Notes under the pieces: generated by a model
What the model saw: only the letters and a program-made list of their open reading frames with translations
Told to the model about the DNA's origin: nothing
Databases searched by the model: none
Source: Oxytricha trifallax
Lineage: Eukaryota > Ciliophora > Spirotrichea > Sporadotrichida > Oxytrichidae
DNA length: 64,000 bases
Assembly: GCA_000711775.1 (NCBI GenBank)
Contig: ARYC01017361.1
Location: 39,241-103,240 of the forward strand
Direction of reading: 5' to 3'
In this document: positions 23,034-34,555 of the stretch, piece after piece
Layout: the number at the start of each line of letters is the position of its first letter
Position numbering within the stretch: the stretch's first letter is position 1
Program-made: the position numbers and the translations under genes

Positions 23034-25575
23034 ATGTCCAAGGGATTTTCATTTTACAGTGAACCATTTGAAGAAAAGGAAGTTCAAAGGTAAATCAAAG
23101 AATACCTGAAAATTAAAGAATAAATGAAAAGAAAGACTCAATAGAATAAAATCAAGCCCTCTAACTTTGAGGAATTAAAGCAATAAGTAAGAGGAGAGAT
23201 ACCACCAAGAGCACAAAGAAAAGACTAACTGCAATAAAATAATTATTTAACAACTTATTATTTAAATAAGTAATTACTATATATGGGTTGATTAATCTCT
23301 ATGAATTATTTTATTCTTCAAACTAACTATATAAGCAATTAAGATTAAAGCTAAACAGTATGGAATCAGCAGCTAAAGCAATTTAGTCTTTGACCAGTGC
23401 TTAAAAACATCAATGAAAACTACTAGAAGTTTCATAGTAGCTGCAAATAATATCACCTATTAAACCTTAAAACATTATGGGTAGAGTAAACCATGATGTT
23501 TCTGGTACCATGCTTGAAGAGGAGATAAGTATAGCTCAGGGATTCATTAGAAAAGATGAAGAAAAAGATAATGACGAGTAACCAAAATAAATTGTAGCTA
23601 AGATTAATAAGGTTAAAATAAACCATGCCACTGAGAATATCATAACCAGAGCAAATGAAAAAACTAAAAAGATATTTGAGAGTTATGCTGCATAAAACCT
23701 TTACCCTTCACAAAATCATACAAATAATCAAACTATATCTAGGATGTATAACGGCTTAACAAGAGCAAATACTATTTCAAGTGATAATATTCCTTTCAAT
23801 ATGCAGACAATGCAACTGAGAATAATTCAATTGTGGGTTAATAAGTTCATAACCCTGATAATTCAAGCAAGAAACCTAAATTCTTGTAAAAGTTCACTAC
23901 TTTCTTAACAGGCAAAGACTCTCATAAGAAAAACTTGATGCAAGACTTTTCGCTAATATAGGCTAAGCAATAATAATAAATTCTCTTTCAAAATTAGACA
24001 AAAACTTTCAGATCGTAGTGGTGCTCACCAAATAAACGAAAGACTTGTGATAGAAATACTTTTATAAGTGATTATAGTGGATATCAAGGTTCACTAGTAA
24101 ATCCATAATAATGAATCAACTTATCTATTGGCCAAAATTCCTTCAGTCGAAATAATGGTGGAGGAGTTCCTGGATCTCTTTAGAATAGCAGCTAGCTTGG
24201 CAATTAATAAAGAAACTCAGTTGCTTCAGTCATTGAAGTATGCTAGGGTAGTGTGATCTTGACTTAGCCAAGTTAAAAGGAGTATAATCATATTCAATCA
24301 CTTATCGTTCAAAACCTTCATCGACTATAGTTAAACAAAAGACCAGTCATTAATTGAATTTTACACCATTCTCTGTTATTGATAATATTCAGTAGAATTC
24401 TTAGCCCATAAAAGGATTCGTTCAATAATCTTTCTGCCAAAATCCTCCGAGATAAATAAATTAGAATCCTCCATCGTCTGGCACTTTAAGTAGATAGCAA
24501 TCAAAAAATTATGGAAGTCAAAATAAAGTGAATGCAACTACCTCTCTTACAACTTACTAAAAATCTAAAGCTACACTTTCTGCTAAAACTTACACAAATC
24601 ATACATCTTTATAGAGGAAACAATCAAATAATCAGGCTAACGACAGCTAAATTTCTACTAACTTCTTATCCCAAGAAAAATTTGAAATTGCCTCTTCAAA
24701 AAATGTATTATCGTAAGTTTATGGCATAGACAGAGCAACCAATTAATAAAATATAACACCAAAGTAAAACAATGCTTAAGGTTCAGTGATCAGATAAGAC
24801 AGTCTATTATAAAAGAAAAGTTTCAATAAATGTCAATTAAACATCAATATCTCAATAATTAATCTAGTAAGATTATGTAAAATAGTGCACCTAATAATAA
24901 CTATCATCCTAAGACTTTGCAACATACCGCTTCATCAACTAACTATCAATCAATATTGGAACTTGCTTCTGATAAAGCTTCAAATAACTAATTGTAAAAT
25001 GATCCTTTATGCTTAGGGCTTAATACTGGCTTTGATGTTTAGAATATGCCAGGTTATAAATAGCAGTCTAGTACTGTCACTTCATAATCATCCTTATAGA
25101 GCAAGTTCTTCAAAGTCTGATGTAAATGTTGTTTAATATCAAGAAAACTTTTCAAATCACTAAAACTAGAGGCCAGTAAATCAAGTTTTTTCTCAAACAT
25201 AGGGATCCCAATTACAATCGAGCATATTGACATCAACAAATTCAAATGCATATCTAAATACATAGGCAGCAACTTCAGAAATTTATTACAAACGCAGCAG
25301 TGAGAATCATAGTGCTAGAAGACCAGTTAATATGGGATCAACAGGAAATAGCACAATTCGATATGGGAGTTTAAAAACAACCTTATCAAGCAAAAATGTG
25401 AGAAAAAACGAGTTTAAGTATCAAATTTCAGTAACAACGAAAATAAAATAATGATAATGACAATAACACATACAACATCAAATAGTCATCATAATACTTT
25501 TAGGAATACCAGGCCAAATAGTGGAAGAATTATTCTAAATATTAAAGAGGATTTATGACTCTCAAGTGATTTATT
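23034..25575 (+). CDS. Long Q/N/S-rich coding tract (possible kinase C-terminal extension)
   Basis: ATG 23034 (M-S-K-G-F-S-F-Y-S-E-P-F-E-E) follows the kinase TGA immediately. A charged segment rich in Lys, Glu and Gln (E-V-Q-R-Q-I-K-E-Y-L-K-I-K-E-Q) is followed by about 2 kb of Ser/Asn/Gln-rich sequence with dense in-frame UAR codons and several frame changes, ending near 25575. The missing intergenic spacer suggests it may be the C-terminal part of the kinase, joined through the TGA or a 1-nt break. No fold recognised; prion-like composition. Confidence 0.5.
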
Positions 25576-25727
25576 ACAATTAGTATTTTATATATTCATG
25601 ATGTTTTAGAAACTAATTCTAGTTTATAAGGGAAATTAGTGATGTGCTGAGAGTAGGGAGCTAAGAAATATTATTAAAGGGAGAAGAAATGAATCAATTA
25701 TTAATTAAATTTGCATTATTAATTATC

Positions 25728-25913
25728 ATGGCAAAGAGTAAGAACCATACAAACCACAATCAGAACATAAAGGCTAAAAACAACGGCATCCATTAGCCAA
25801 AGACACAAAGATACGCATCTCTCGCCGGAGAAGACCCCAAGTTCCTCAGAAACAGACGTAGAGCAATTAAGCATATGGTTGAGAGTTGAAGAGCAAAGGT
25901 TGCTGCCCAGTGA
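25728..25913 (+). CDS. RPL29: 60S ribosomal protein eL29
   Basis: ATG 25728 starts M-A-K-S-K-N-H-T-N-H-N-Q-N, the invariant eL29 N-terminus, followed by K-x-N-G-I, R-Y-A-S-L-x-G-x-D-P-K-F-L-R-N-R-R. A component of the large ribosomal subunit. Two in-frame TGA codons follow: 25887-25889 (after 53 residues) and 25911-25913 (61 residues). In this code the first may be read as Trp, so the end is ambiguous; the family's conserved part is complete before either. Intronless and undamaged, unlike most neighbours. Confidence 0.92.
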
Positions 25914-26366
25914 GTGAAATCATTTGGAGGCTAAATTAATTATACCTAAATCTTAATCATCCAACAATTTTAAGAATAAATTTACTCTATATTATTTTTG
26001 TTAAATAATAAATTAGGCTAACATGCAAACCTCAAAACCGCTGAAATCAATTTATGATAATTTCTAACACATTCAAATACTATATATTAGTCTCAGATCC
26101 TCCGTTTAGGTTGTGGTCGACTATATCTCTTTCTCTCCGTTTTTACTCAATGCCAAATTGAAACTTTCAAATTTGTGTTTTTAAGATTATAAGGGTCGTC
26201 TTCGTTCGATTTAGTAATAGTTAATCTCTCTTATTCTCTTATAAATTAATTAATTACTAAGTGCTTATATATCTTAAACTTTATATCAAACACCATGCAA
26301 ACAACTTAATGTTTTATCACCATTTCATGATATTCCTGAAACATTTTTGTATTCTCTGATCTCTTC

Positions 26367-27267
26367 TCACTTCAAGCTTTGCTTTCTTAATGTTGACTTG
26401 TGCTCACAGCTTTCTTCATCTTTATCATGCTGACTCTCTCTTCAATGATGCTTCTGCTAATCGTCACTGTCTTTATTATGCTGTCTTACATTATCAGTGG
26501 TATCAGTTTTCTCTCTGCTACGACTGCGTTCAACCTTGCGTGCTTTCTCCTTGTCTTCTGGGTTTACTGTCTTTATTTCTTGTTGAGAGGATTGCTGTTT
26601 CTCTTCCTCTTTACCATGCTTTTGGGCTTGCATGACATCAGCTTTCTCAGTGACTAATGGCTTTTGCTAAACTTGCTTCTTTACTTAACCGCAGTATATA
26701 ATCACTACTTTCTCCTATGGCTTATCGTTTCTATCGCATCTTAATCTCTCAATCTTTTGGCAGAAATCGTAGCCGTTTTCAACCTTTCCAAAAAGGAAAT
26801 GTTTGCCATTGAGATGTGGAGTTACTGCGTAAGTAATGAAGAATTATGATCCATTAGCATTCTTTCCTGTACTAGCTATTGACAAAAGTCCCTTTTGTGT
26901 GTGCTTGAGTTTGAAAGTGTTCATCTGGGAAAGTGAGACCGTAAATGCTCTCTCCGCTAGTTGCATTAAAAGCTGTGAAGTCACCTCCTTACATCATAAA
27001 TTCCCTGATGACTCTGTGGAAAATACTATTCTAAAAGCTCAATACTTTTCCATTAGAGCTGCGTTTGCCTGATTCTCCAGTACAAAGCTGTCTGAAATTC
27101 TATGCTGTACGGGGTGTTATGATTTTGAAAAGCTCCATTACAATCTTGCCATGAGGTTTGCCACATTTTTCTATCTCGAAAAATACTCTTGGGTTGGATG
27201 GTGAGCTTGCTTCGGAAATTTAAATTATTTTGTCTAGATTAATATTAACTGAAATATAAGATTTCAT
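26367..27267 (-). CDS. Cyclophilin-type peptidyl-prolyl isomerase with charged, RS-like tail
   Basis: ATG 27267, then the cyclophilin fold: [28 protein letters not shown] (catalytic Arg kept), G-E-S-I-Y-G, N-A-N-G-S-Q-F-F-I-T and H-L-N-G-K-H-x-x-F-G-K-V. A one-base break near 26918 (CAAACT run) must be corrected. After the fold comes a Lys/Glu/Gln-rich tail with R-S-R-S-R-E-K and D-K-D-E-E-S, as in nuclear cyclophilins of the PPIG/NK-tumour-recognition kind, which act near splicing or Pol II. TGA 26367-26369 is the likely end; the frame could extend through it to about 26090 with further basic residues. The plus-strand ORFs at 26390-27072 are its shadows. Confidence 0.88.
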
Positions 27268-27600
27268 GCAAAAATTTTTATAGTTATTGAATTTTACCGA
27301 ATATTTAAAAGTAAAATATAGTAACATTTTTATGTTTAATATCTCACAATACTTTGCAATTGTTTTTAATTAATTGATTAACAATTACTCATGATATTTC
27401 TGTTTCCCTTCTTTCGACTTCATTATATTCTGGTAACAAAGTTAGTATGCAAAAAACGTTGATAAATTAAATTTTTATTATTTAATTAATACTTAGATAT
27501 TTAATGTTAAAAAACAGGGAGAAAAAATTCAACTACTTTACATTTTTGCAATTCTATAGTCTCTTGAACAAACAAATATACTACAACACTAATCATAATA

Positions 27601-28330
27601 ATGGGAAACTAATAAACAAATGAGATTTACAAACAGTATTTCAACACCTAGCCAACACCTTTAATGAGTAATTTAAACCAATTATCTTATTGTAAATTTC
27701 TATAGATATAAACTACTAACCTTGTTATCATTAATTGCGTTTGGCAACGCAGGAAGAGCAAATGGAGGAGAAAGAATCACGAAATGATGAGGAAGCTATT
27801 TAAAGAGAGCAAAAGTTTTTTCAATAAATGAAGGGCAGTTTTCATGAAAACATCCTCACAGATGCTGACGACATGCAGTCATTGATTACCTACAACTAAT
27901 CCCTCATTCACCAAGATATTTCTACCAATTTAATTCAGAAATCGCTATTATGAGGGGAGACTTCTTTTGAGAGTAAAAAAAAAAGTTCAAATTTATTTTG
28001 TATTTTGTGTTCGAATTCAAACAGAAAACTCACTAAATTTCAATTTAATATTAAATACTTATTACTTAAGATCTTAAGCAATAATTTTAGGACATGCCAT
28101 AAGTAGTGGGTAGAAAATGAGCAAATAATAATATATGTAATAATAAGCCAGTCCGAATAATTTACATTAGCATCAGCATTTAAGAAATTTATCTCCAACT
28201 GCTAAAAGTTTCCATCATTAATCAAGATATTATAAATTTATTGTTTTGATTATTAAATCAAGCAGTACTAATTTAATCTTTTTTGAATGCAAAAAGAAGA
28301 TTACTGTGAAACTTGAGGATGCTTAATTAT
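27601..28330 (+). CDS. Uncharacterised acidic protein with N-terminal Gly (multi-exon)
   Basis: ATG 27601 starts M-G-N-Q-Q-T-N-E-I-Y, a context compatible with N-myristoylation. After a probable intron ending CGCAG at about 27750 the frame is E-E-Q-M-E-E-K-E-S-R-N-D-E-E-A-I, then H-E-N-I-L-T-D-A-D-D-M-Q-S-L-I. Another intron of about 50 nt (GTAAAAAAAA…AAACAG) follows near 27976-28026. The remaining exons are less certain. No domain recognised. Confidence 0.4.
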
Positions 28331-28390
28331 TTCCAATTTTTTTATATTTTATTTTAAGTTATGCATTATTTAATTTCAAATTTTACTTAA

Positions 28391-28923
28391 TCATTATTAC
28401 TCAAGTAACTTATTAATTATAATAAAACAGTATTACAACATACAACTCTAAGAAATAGTATACTCAGCACTATCAGGTGGAAGTTATGAGATTCTAGATT
28501 TAGCATGTGATATCTCCTCCAATTCATACTGAATGGCGATTTATAGTTACAAAATCTTTTCCTGGTATTCTTGATTCTCAATATATTGAGCAACTTTTTG
28601 TGCCTCAACTTATATACCAGCTTTATATAAACTTTAAGCGTGATGCAGCTTGTATGAATCACGCTCTGGGTAGGATTTAATGAGTTGATCGTAAATATCT
28701 GCAGAGTTTGCATAATCTTGAATGTAGAAGTAGCTACAGCCTAGCAATGAGAGAGCTGCTCTGTTTCTAGGACTGAACTGTAGTTCATAGGTCAGAAGAT
28801 TGATGACCTAGAGAATCATTGATATTGATAAAAGCTTGCCTCTTGATATTTCTAGTCTCTTACTAAAGAGTAAATAGTTTATGTATATTGACCGTCTCGA
28901 ACCTCTCTGAATTGATTGTCCAT
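28391..28923 (-). pseudogene. IFT70/TTC30 N-terminal fragment
   Basis: ATG 28923 then R-E-V-R-D-G-Q-Y-T-Q-T-I-Y-S-L-V-R-D and Y-E-L-Q-F-S-P-R-N-R-A-A-L-S-L-L-G-x-S-Y-F-Y, D-I-Y-D-Q-L-I-K-S-Y-P and L-H-H-A-Q-S-L-Y-K-A-G. This is the start of the TPR superhelix of IFT70 (TTC30), an intraflagellar-transport B subunit. The frame ends at TGA 28391-28393 after about 170 residues, whereas family members are about 650. A 29-nt insertion or break lies near 28815-28843. Downstream sequence belongs to another gene, so this looks like a truncated copy or a gene with a missing 3' part. Confidence 0.7.
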
Positions 28924-29045
28924 ATTTCTTTCCTTAAATTTACAAATAATTTGAATTTTAGAGTTCATTCTCAAGATATATTGAAATTCTTAAGATTAAA
29001 CAAGATTAGCATTTTAATTAAAGCTCTGTAATAAATATTTACAAA

Positions 29046-31561
29046 ATGAATGACGACAGTCAAAGTTCTAAATCTTATGAATAAAAATTACTGAAATAAA
29101 ATTTTGACAATTCTAATTAAGACAACTCACATCAAGCTTTCTCTAAAAACAGGAATTAAGAAAGAATTGATGAGAATTTATAATAATCTTAGGAAAATAC
29201 TATATCTTAAAATCATAACGAGAGCTAGAATCTATCATTATCGTATTTCGGTGATTAGAATAATGATTTCACTCTTTATAAAATTCAAGGCCGAGAAGGA
29301 AATAAAGCACTATACTAAAATGATCAAGATGATAGTAATATAACCCCTAATCTATTAAATTCAGGGTAAAAACAGGTAGAAGAAAAAACAAAGGAAGTTC
29401 TGCTTAAAAAAATTTCATATGATGCCATAAAAGAAGAATTCAAAGCGGTTGAGACATCAGATTCAGAAAGCTTGTTTAAAATCCTAAATCAAAATTACAA
29501 AACAATTCGTTGATAGAGATAGCAGATGAAGAAGGTTATACCTTTATGCATAAAGTTTGTTTCAAAAGTGATTATAATCTTGGAACTCAATTTATTACTT
29601 ATGCCAGTAAACATTACAATCAGGAAGAAATTAGTGACTGGATAAATTAGTAGACAAGAGTTGATGAGTTTACATCTATGCATTTCGTATCATTTAGAGG
29701 CAACCTACAATTGATGTGCATGTTGATGGATTATGGAGCAAATATGTATGCTCGTAATAAATTTGGTATTAATGTACTACATGTTGCAGCTCAAGGAGAT
29801 CAACCCATCTCATTTTATTAATTTAAACAAAAAGGCATAAACTTGAGTAGTAGGGATAATAGAATGAGCACAGCCATTCATTGAGCTTGCTATTCAAGAT
29901 CGGAATTATCACTGTGTTAAAATTCTTAAATCAATTAAACGAGTAGTTTTCATTTTTTTGTTACTTGCTAGCATGGATTGAATAACTGGATGATAAAGAT
30001 GTTGAGGGCAACACTCTCTTGCATTTTACTGTAAAAAGTGTAGATTCTATAAAGACGACACGTCCTATAAAAGGACTTCTAATTAAAGGAGCAAATAAAT
30101 TAATTAGAGATAAGAAAGGAAATTATCCAATTGACTTAACTTAAAATATTGAGAATGAAGAACTTAGAGAGGAAACTATTTAAATTCATAAAGAACATAG
30201 AAATTGTGGTTTTTTAATGTTAAGTTTACCTCTAAAGAAAACATCTAAAAATTGGACTACAGCTATATGGTTCATTACAATTGCTATAGTGAATTATCTT
30301 GGGCTTTTGCTTTTCATTTTTCCATGTAATTTACTCTTTCACATATCTTATTATTTTAGATATTGGTGAATATTGGATTGGAATCAATAGTATAGCATTT
30401 CTAATAGCTGCTATTTTTTATGTAGCAAGCATTTTGAAAGACCCTGGTTATATAAAATCCCCTAATTCTATATAGTTCATAGTAATTACTTATAATTATT
30501 GAGATAACATAATATTTCTATAGGATTAAATGTAATTGTATGATCCAATCTAACTCTGTCCTGATTGTGAGAAAAAATAAACTTCCCGTTCAAGGCATTG
30601 TGCAGTTTGTAACAGATGTGTGGAAAGATTTGATCATCACTGTCATTGGATAAATAACTGTGTAGGATCTGGAAATCATAATTAATTTCTGGGATTCTTG
30701 ATTAGTTACCTTGTGCTTTTGATTTCAATTATTTTTACTGTTGGGTTCAATATAAGTTTGTATATTGACGATGAACTAGTTATCAAACATGATATTTATT
30801 ACAAAATTGATTAAATTTGTGGCGAAACTCAATTTCTTGTAACTAGCATAGTACTAATTGTACATGTGGTGTCTTCTTTTTTCCTACTTCGTAAGATTGA
30901 AATTAACACTAATTTCTTTTCATAAGATTCTAGTATTCGTATATGTAAAGAATTATTTATCCAATAGAACAACTAATGAGAGATTTGGTAAATGTTCACA
31001 TAAAGGGGAAGAATAGGAAGAAGATAGCGATGATATTTCGCAATCAAATTTAGATAGTAGCAGCTTTAGTTAATCTAGGTCATCTTCTGTAATGTTTAGA
31101 ATATACTCTACATTTATTTTATATCTATGTCTGAAAAAGATCTTCAGAGATCCTTTTTAAATCACAAAAGCTCGCTTCAAAAGTAAAATACTCCAAGTTA
31201 AAATCATCAAATAAGCTCAACAACTCACTAATCATAGTCCAGAAAAAGATATTGCCTTCGTTTAAGAAATTTAAGTCGAATGTGCTGCAATTATAAAATT
31301 AAATCACAAGAATAGAGATTTCATTAGAAACTTTTAAGAAAAGGCAAAGAACAAGCTTCAATGTTTAGATTTACAGATAGCAACATTAAAAAGATTTAGT
31401 TAAATGTTTAAAATTATACAGATGAAAACAATTTAGAATTCTCTCAGCAACACATACAATTTGACTATGATAATACAAGAAAATAAATTTAAAGTGGGAA
31501 TTTTCATGCGAAAGTCAATGTATCGTCCATTACTAATTCTTCTGATATGTTTACTAAATGA
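29046..31561 (+). CDS. Ankyrin-repeat DHHC protein S-acyltransferase
   Basis: ATG 29046; stop TGA 31559-31561. The acidic, Gln/Asn-rich N-terminus leads into ankyrin repeats ([25 protein letters not shown], Trp as [12 protein letters not shown]). Four hydrophobic segments flank a Cys-rich domain: C-P-D-C…[28 protein letters not shown] lies at 30632-30643 and is intact. Introns: 29916-29971, 30326-30359 and 30482-30523. This is the ankyrin-DHHC (HIP14/Akr1-like) architecture, which palmitoylates proteins at Golgi or endosomal membranes. The C-terminal tail is Ser/Gln-rich and cytoplasmic, with one or two frame breaks. Confidence 0.9.
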
Positions 31562-31807
31562 AATGACAATCTAATATTATAGTTATTTAATCGTAAAATC
31601 TTAGCATTAATATAAGCAAATAGAATTATTTAAGATGTTTTTTTTATCATTTTTGAATATAAATAATATAATCATGACCTTAAGAGTTTATTTTATAATA
31701 AATATCTTGGAGAATCCATTGAAAATATGTAAAATCAATAATAAAACTTATAAAATAAAAAAATTTACTTATATAAAATTTGGTTTAATTTTATAATAAT
31801 AAAAGAA

Positions 31808-33145
31808 ATGTCAGAGTATAAAACTTCTAATTTAATTATACTTGATGGTGGTTTAAAATACGAAGGAATGCTAATAAGTGGTCTGCCACATGGCGAGGGT
31901 AAAATGATCTGGCCTAATGGAGATTATTACGAAGGCCAATTAAAATTTGGTAAGAGAAATGGGGTTGGTAAGAGAGTCAACTCTGACAAAAGTGAGTATC
32001 ACGGGGAATACGAAGATGATAAACCAAATGGAAAGAGTAAGTTATATTCTTATACGAAGTTTTTTATCAATTATTAAATGATATACGATTGCAATTAATG
32101 ACTTTGCTTATACTATAGGTTTGTATATTTGGAATGATGGAAAGAGATACGAAGGAGATTGAAGAGACGAGAAGTTTCAAGGGAAAGGAGTTAAAACTTT
32201 ACCAGATGGTACTATTTTCGATGGGGAATGGATTGCAGGAGTGCCCTAAAGGCACGGGTACTTGTAAATATCCAGATGGCAGTTGATATACGGGTAGCTG
32301 GAAAGATGGCCAGCCATACGGTTAAGGAGTGAAGGTAATACCAGATGGCACAAAAAATACAGGAGATTGGTTAAATGGCAAGGCTAATGGGCAGGGAACT
32401 AAAGTGCTGCCCAATGGCACATAATATGAAGGGCATTGGATTGATGGAATGATAATCAACGGAAAAGGAATATACCCTGATGATAAAATATATGAAGGAG
32501 AATTGAACGATGGAAAACTAGGGAAATATAATTATTTAACAGTTTATTTGTCAATATGGTCTACAATATCAGGTAGGAATTATAATTAATTTTACACTTT
32601 AAAACCACATGGACGAGGAATTAAGTATTGGCCAGATGGAAGACGTTATGATGGTGAATTGTTAACTGGCATGAAAGTTAATTATGATGGTAAATTTAAA
32701 GCAGGATATTGGGAGAATTCTAAGTTCATTGAAGGATGTAAATTCTTTTCGGCGAATAAATTTTCTTTATAGAACCACCTTAAGGATATGTTTTCTAGCA
32801 ACAAGAATCAATAAAAAAGCGTAATAGTCCGTAAAACCAATTTAAAATTTCCCCAACAAGCTAGGATAATAATCAACAATGTAATTCACCATAATTTTAT
32901 CAAACACACTTATAGCTGATTAAGATGACATAGTATCACTGAAAAAGCAATAATCTGCAAAGTAAATATAATAACAACAAAAGCAATCTAAACAGAATAA
33001 TCCTCACTTTTAAACTGTTGACTCGACAGAATAGTAAAATAGAACTAAATACCTGAAATTACTATCCAAGCCAAAACGTGGTTTCAGTTTAAAACTCTCC
33101 AAAATAAAATTAAATAACAAAGAACAATCATAATAATTAAAGTGA
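31808..33145 (+). CDS. MORN-repeat protein
   Basis: ATG 31808; intron 32037-32118. About ten MORN units (Y-E-G-x-x-x-x-G-x-x-H/N-G-x-G), for example G-L-P-H-G-E-G, Y-E-G-D-W-R-D-E-K-F-Q-G-K-G (Trp as TGA) and T-G-S-W-K-D-G-Q-P-Y-G-Q-G. MORN proteins bind membranes or scaffold cortical structures. The C-terminal third is Gln/Lys-rich (K-Q-I-Q-Q-Q-Q-K-Q-S-K-Q) ending L-K before TGA 33143-33145. A frame break occurs at a CCC run (about 32245), and another at the repeat/tail junction. Confidence 0.85.
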
Positions 33146-33748
33146 TTTCAAAAAGGTAAATTTAACATTTTAAATTTGAAGTGAAATTTTATAGTAAAAC
33201 CATCAGCCATAATTTCAAACAATACTGAATGAAGACTAGCAACATGATTCAAATATCACTACTCCAATACATTATAATCATAAAACTTTTAAATCCTATT
33301 TAAATAATTTTGAAAAAATTAAAATTTTATATTAAGATTTATTTAAGAGAATAACTTACTGATAGAGCTTTCAATTATTTTTTTTTATTTTTTAATATAA
33401 TCTTCTGTAAATAAATAAATAATTTAATAATTTTTTTACTATTCTTCGGCAATAAGGAGAATTGAATTCTATTATGATTCTACTTACACTCTAATATAAT
33501 CAATAGCATGGATAAATCTTTTTTAGTTAGGTAAAACATAATAGACTTATATTTCAATAATATTAAATAAGCAATAAATTTATTCTTATTTATGATGATT
33601 AGATTTATTAATATCATTTTTGGATATTATAAACAAAGATAATTTGAGATAATGAACTACCATATTAGATGAAAACAAAATAAAATTTACTAAAAATTTA
33701 AATGATTTATTAAGGGTAATTAATATTTTTTAATGATTTATATTTAAC
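33146..33748. other. AT-rich spacer between two MORN genes
   Basis: About 600 bp with no protein-like frame on either strand and no inverted-repeat ends. It holds the 3' flank of the first MORN gene and the presumed promoter of the second. Confidence 0.55.
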
Positions 33749-34486
33749 ATGCTTAAAATTTTAGTTCAAAAGATTTTCTACCCTCACTGAAGAGCTTATA
33801 AATCTCGAGAGGAAGAGACAACTGCCAAGTAAAGCACAAATATTACCATCCATTGCTAATAGGAAACATTCACAATCACATACAAGAAATATTATTAAAA
33901 AAGAGAATGATTATATGGATGAGGAGGGATTCATGGTGTTTCCAGATGGTTCCAAATATAAGGGAACATTTTTTTATTTTGTGACACTTCTTTTCTTGAT
34001 TGCTATATTAATTATAATAAACAATTCATAATGGGGATCCTGAAGGATTAGTCTTAATAATATATAAAGATGGTTCATCCTATGAAGGTGATTGGAAGTA
34101 TGGGCTTTTCCATGGATTTTGAATATTATCTTTTAATGATGGAAGTAGTTACGAGGGTCTCTGGCAGAAAGGAAAATATCAAAGTAGAGGTATTCATAGA
34201 ACTTCAAATTGGGCGAAATATGATGGAGACTGGCAGAAAGGTAAATATCACGGTCTTGGCACTTTCTAATGGCCAGATGGAAGCATATACAGAGGTGAAT
34301 AGAAAAACTGTAGGCAAAATGGCAAGGAAGTTTAATGGAGTTAATGGAATAGTATACGAAGGAGAGTGGCTTGATGGAAAGTATCATGGGAAAAGAAATT
34401 AATTGGAGAAGATAGAAAATTACTATAAGGGATATTTAGGATAGGAAAGTTTATTGGATGATTTGATGATATAACAATAGATTTGA
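33749..34486 (+). CDS. Second MORN-repeat protein, smaller
   Basis: Coding character starts after an AG near 33763 (K-R-F-S-T-L-T-E-E-L), with a possible ATG at 33749. MORN units: V-F-P-D-G-S-K-Y-K-G, Y-E-G-D-W-K-Y-G-L-F-H-G-F-(TGA)-I-L, Y-E-G-L-W-Q-K-G-K-Y and Y-E-G-E-W-L-D-G-K-Y-H-G-K. The second unit has TGA at the near-invariant Gly. An unusual intron or insertion of about 75 nt (33970-34035) and two frame changes are needed; likely stop TGA 34484-34486. Tandem with the larger MORN gene, same strand, suggesting local duplication and decay. Confidence 0.65.
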
Positions 34487-34555
34487 TTTCTTTTTCTTGA
34501 TTTTCATTAATTTAAGACAAATTATTTGGAAAGATACATAAAAGACTTTAATAAG

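Noticed and set aside
26390-27072. Plus-strand ORFs with hydrophobic translation
   Set aside because: They are antisense shadows of the cyclophilin gene, whose conserved motifs are all on the minus strand.
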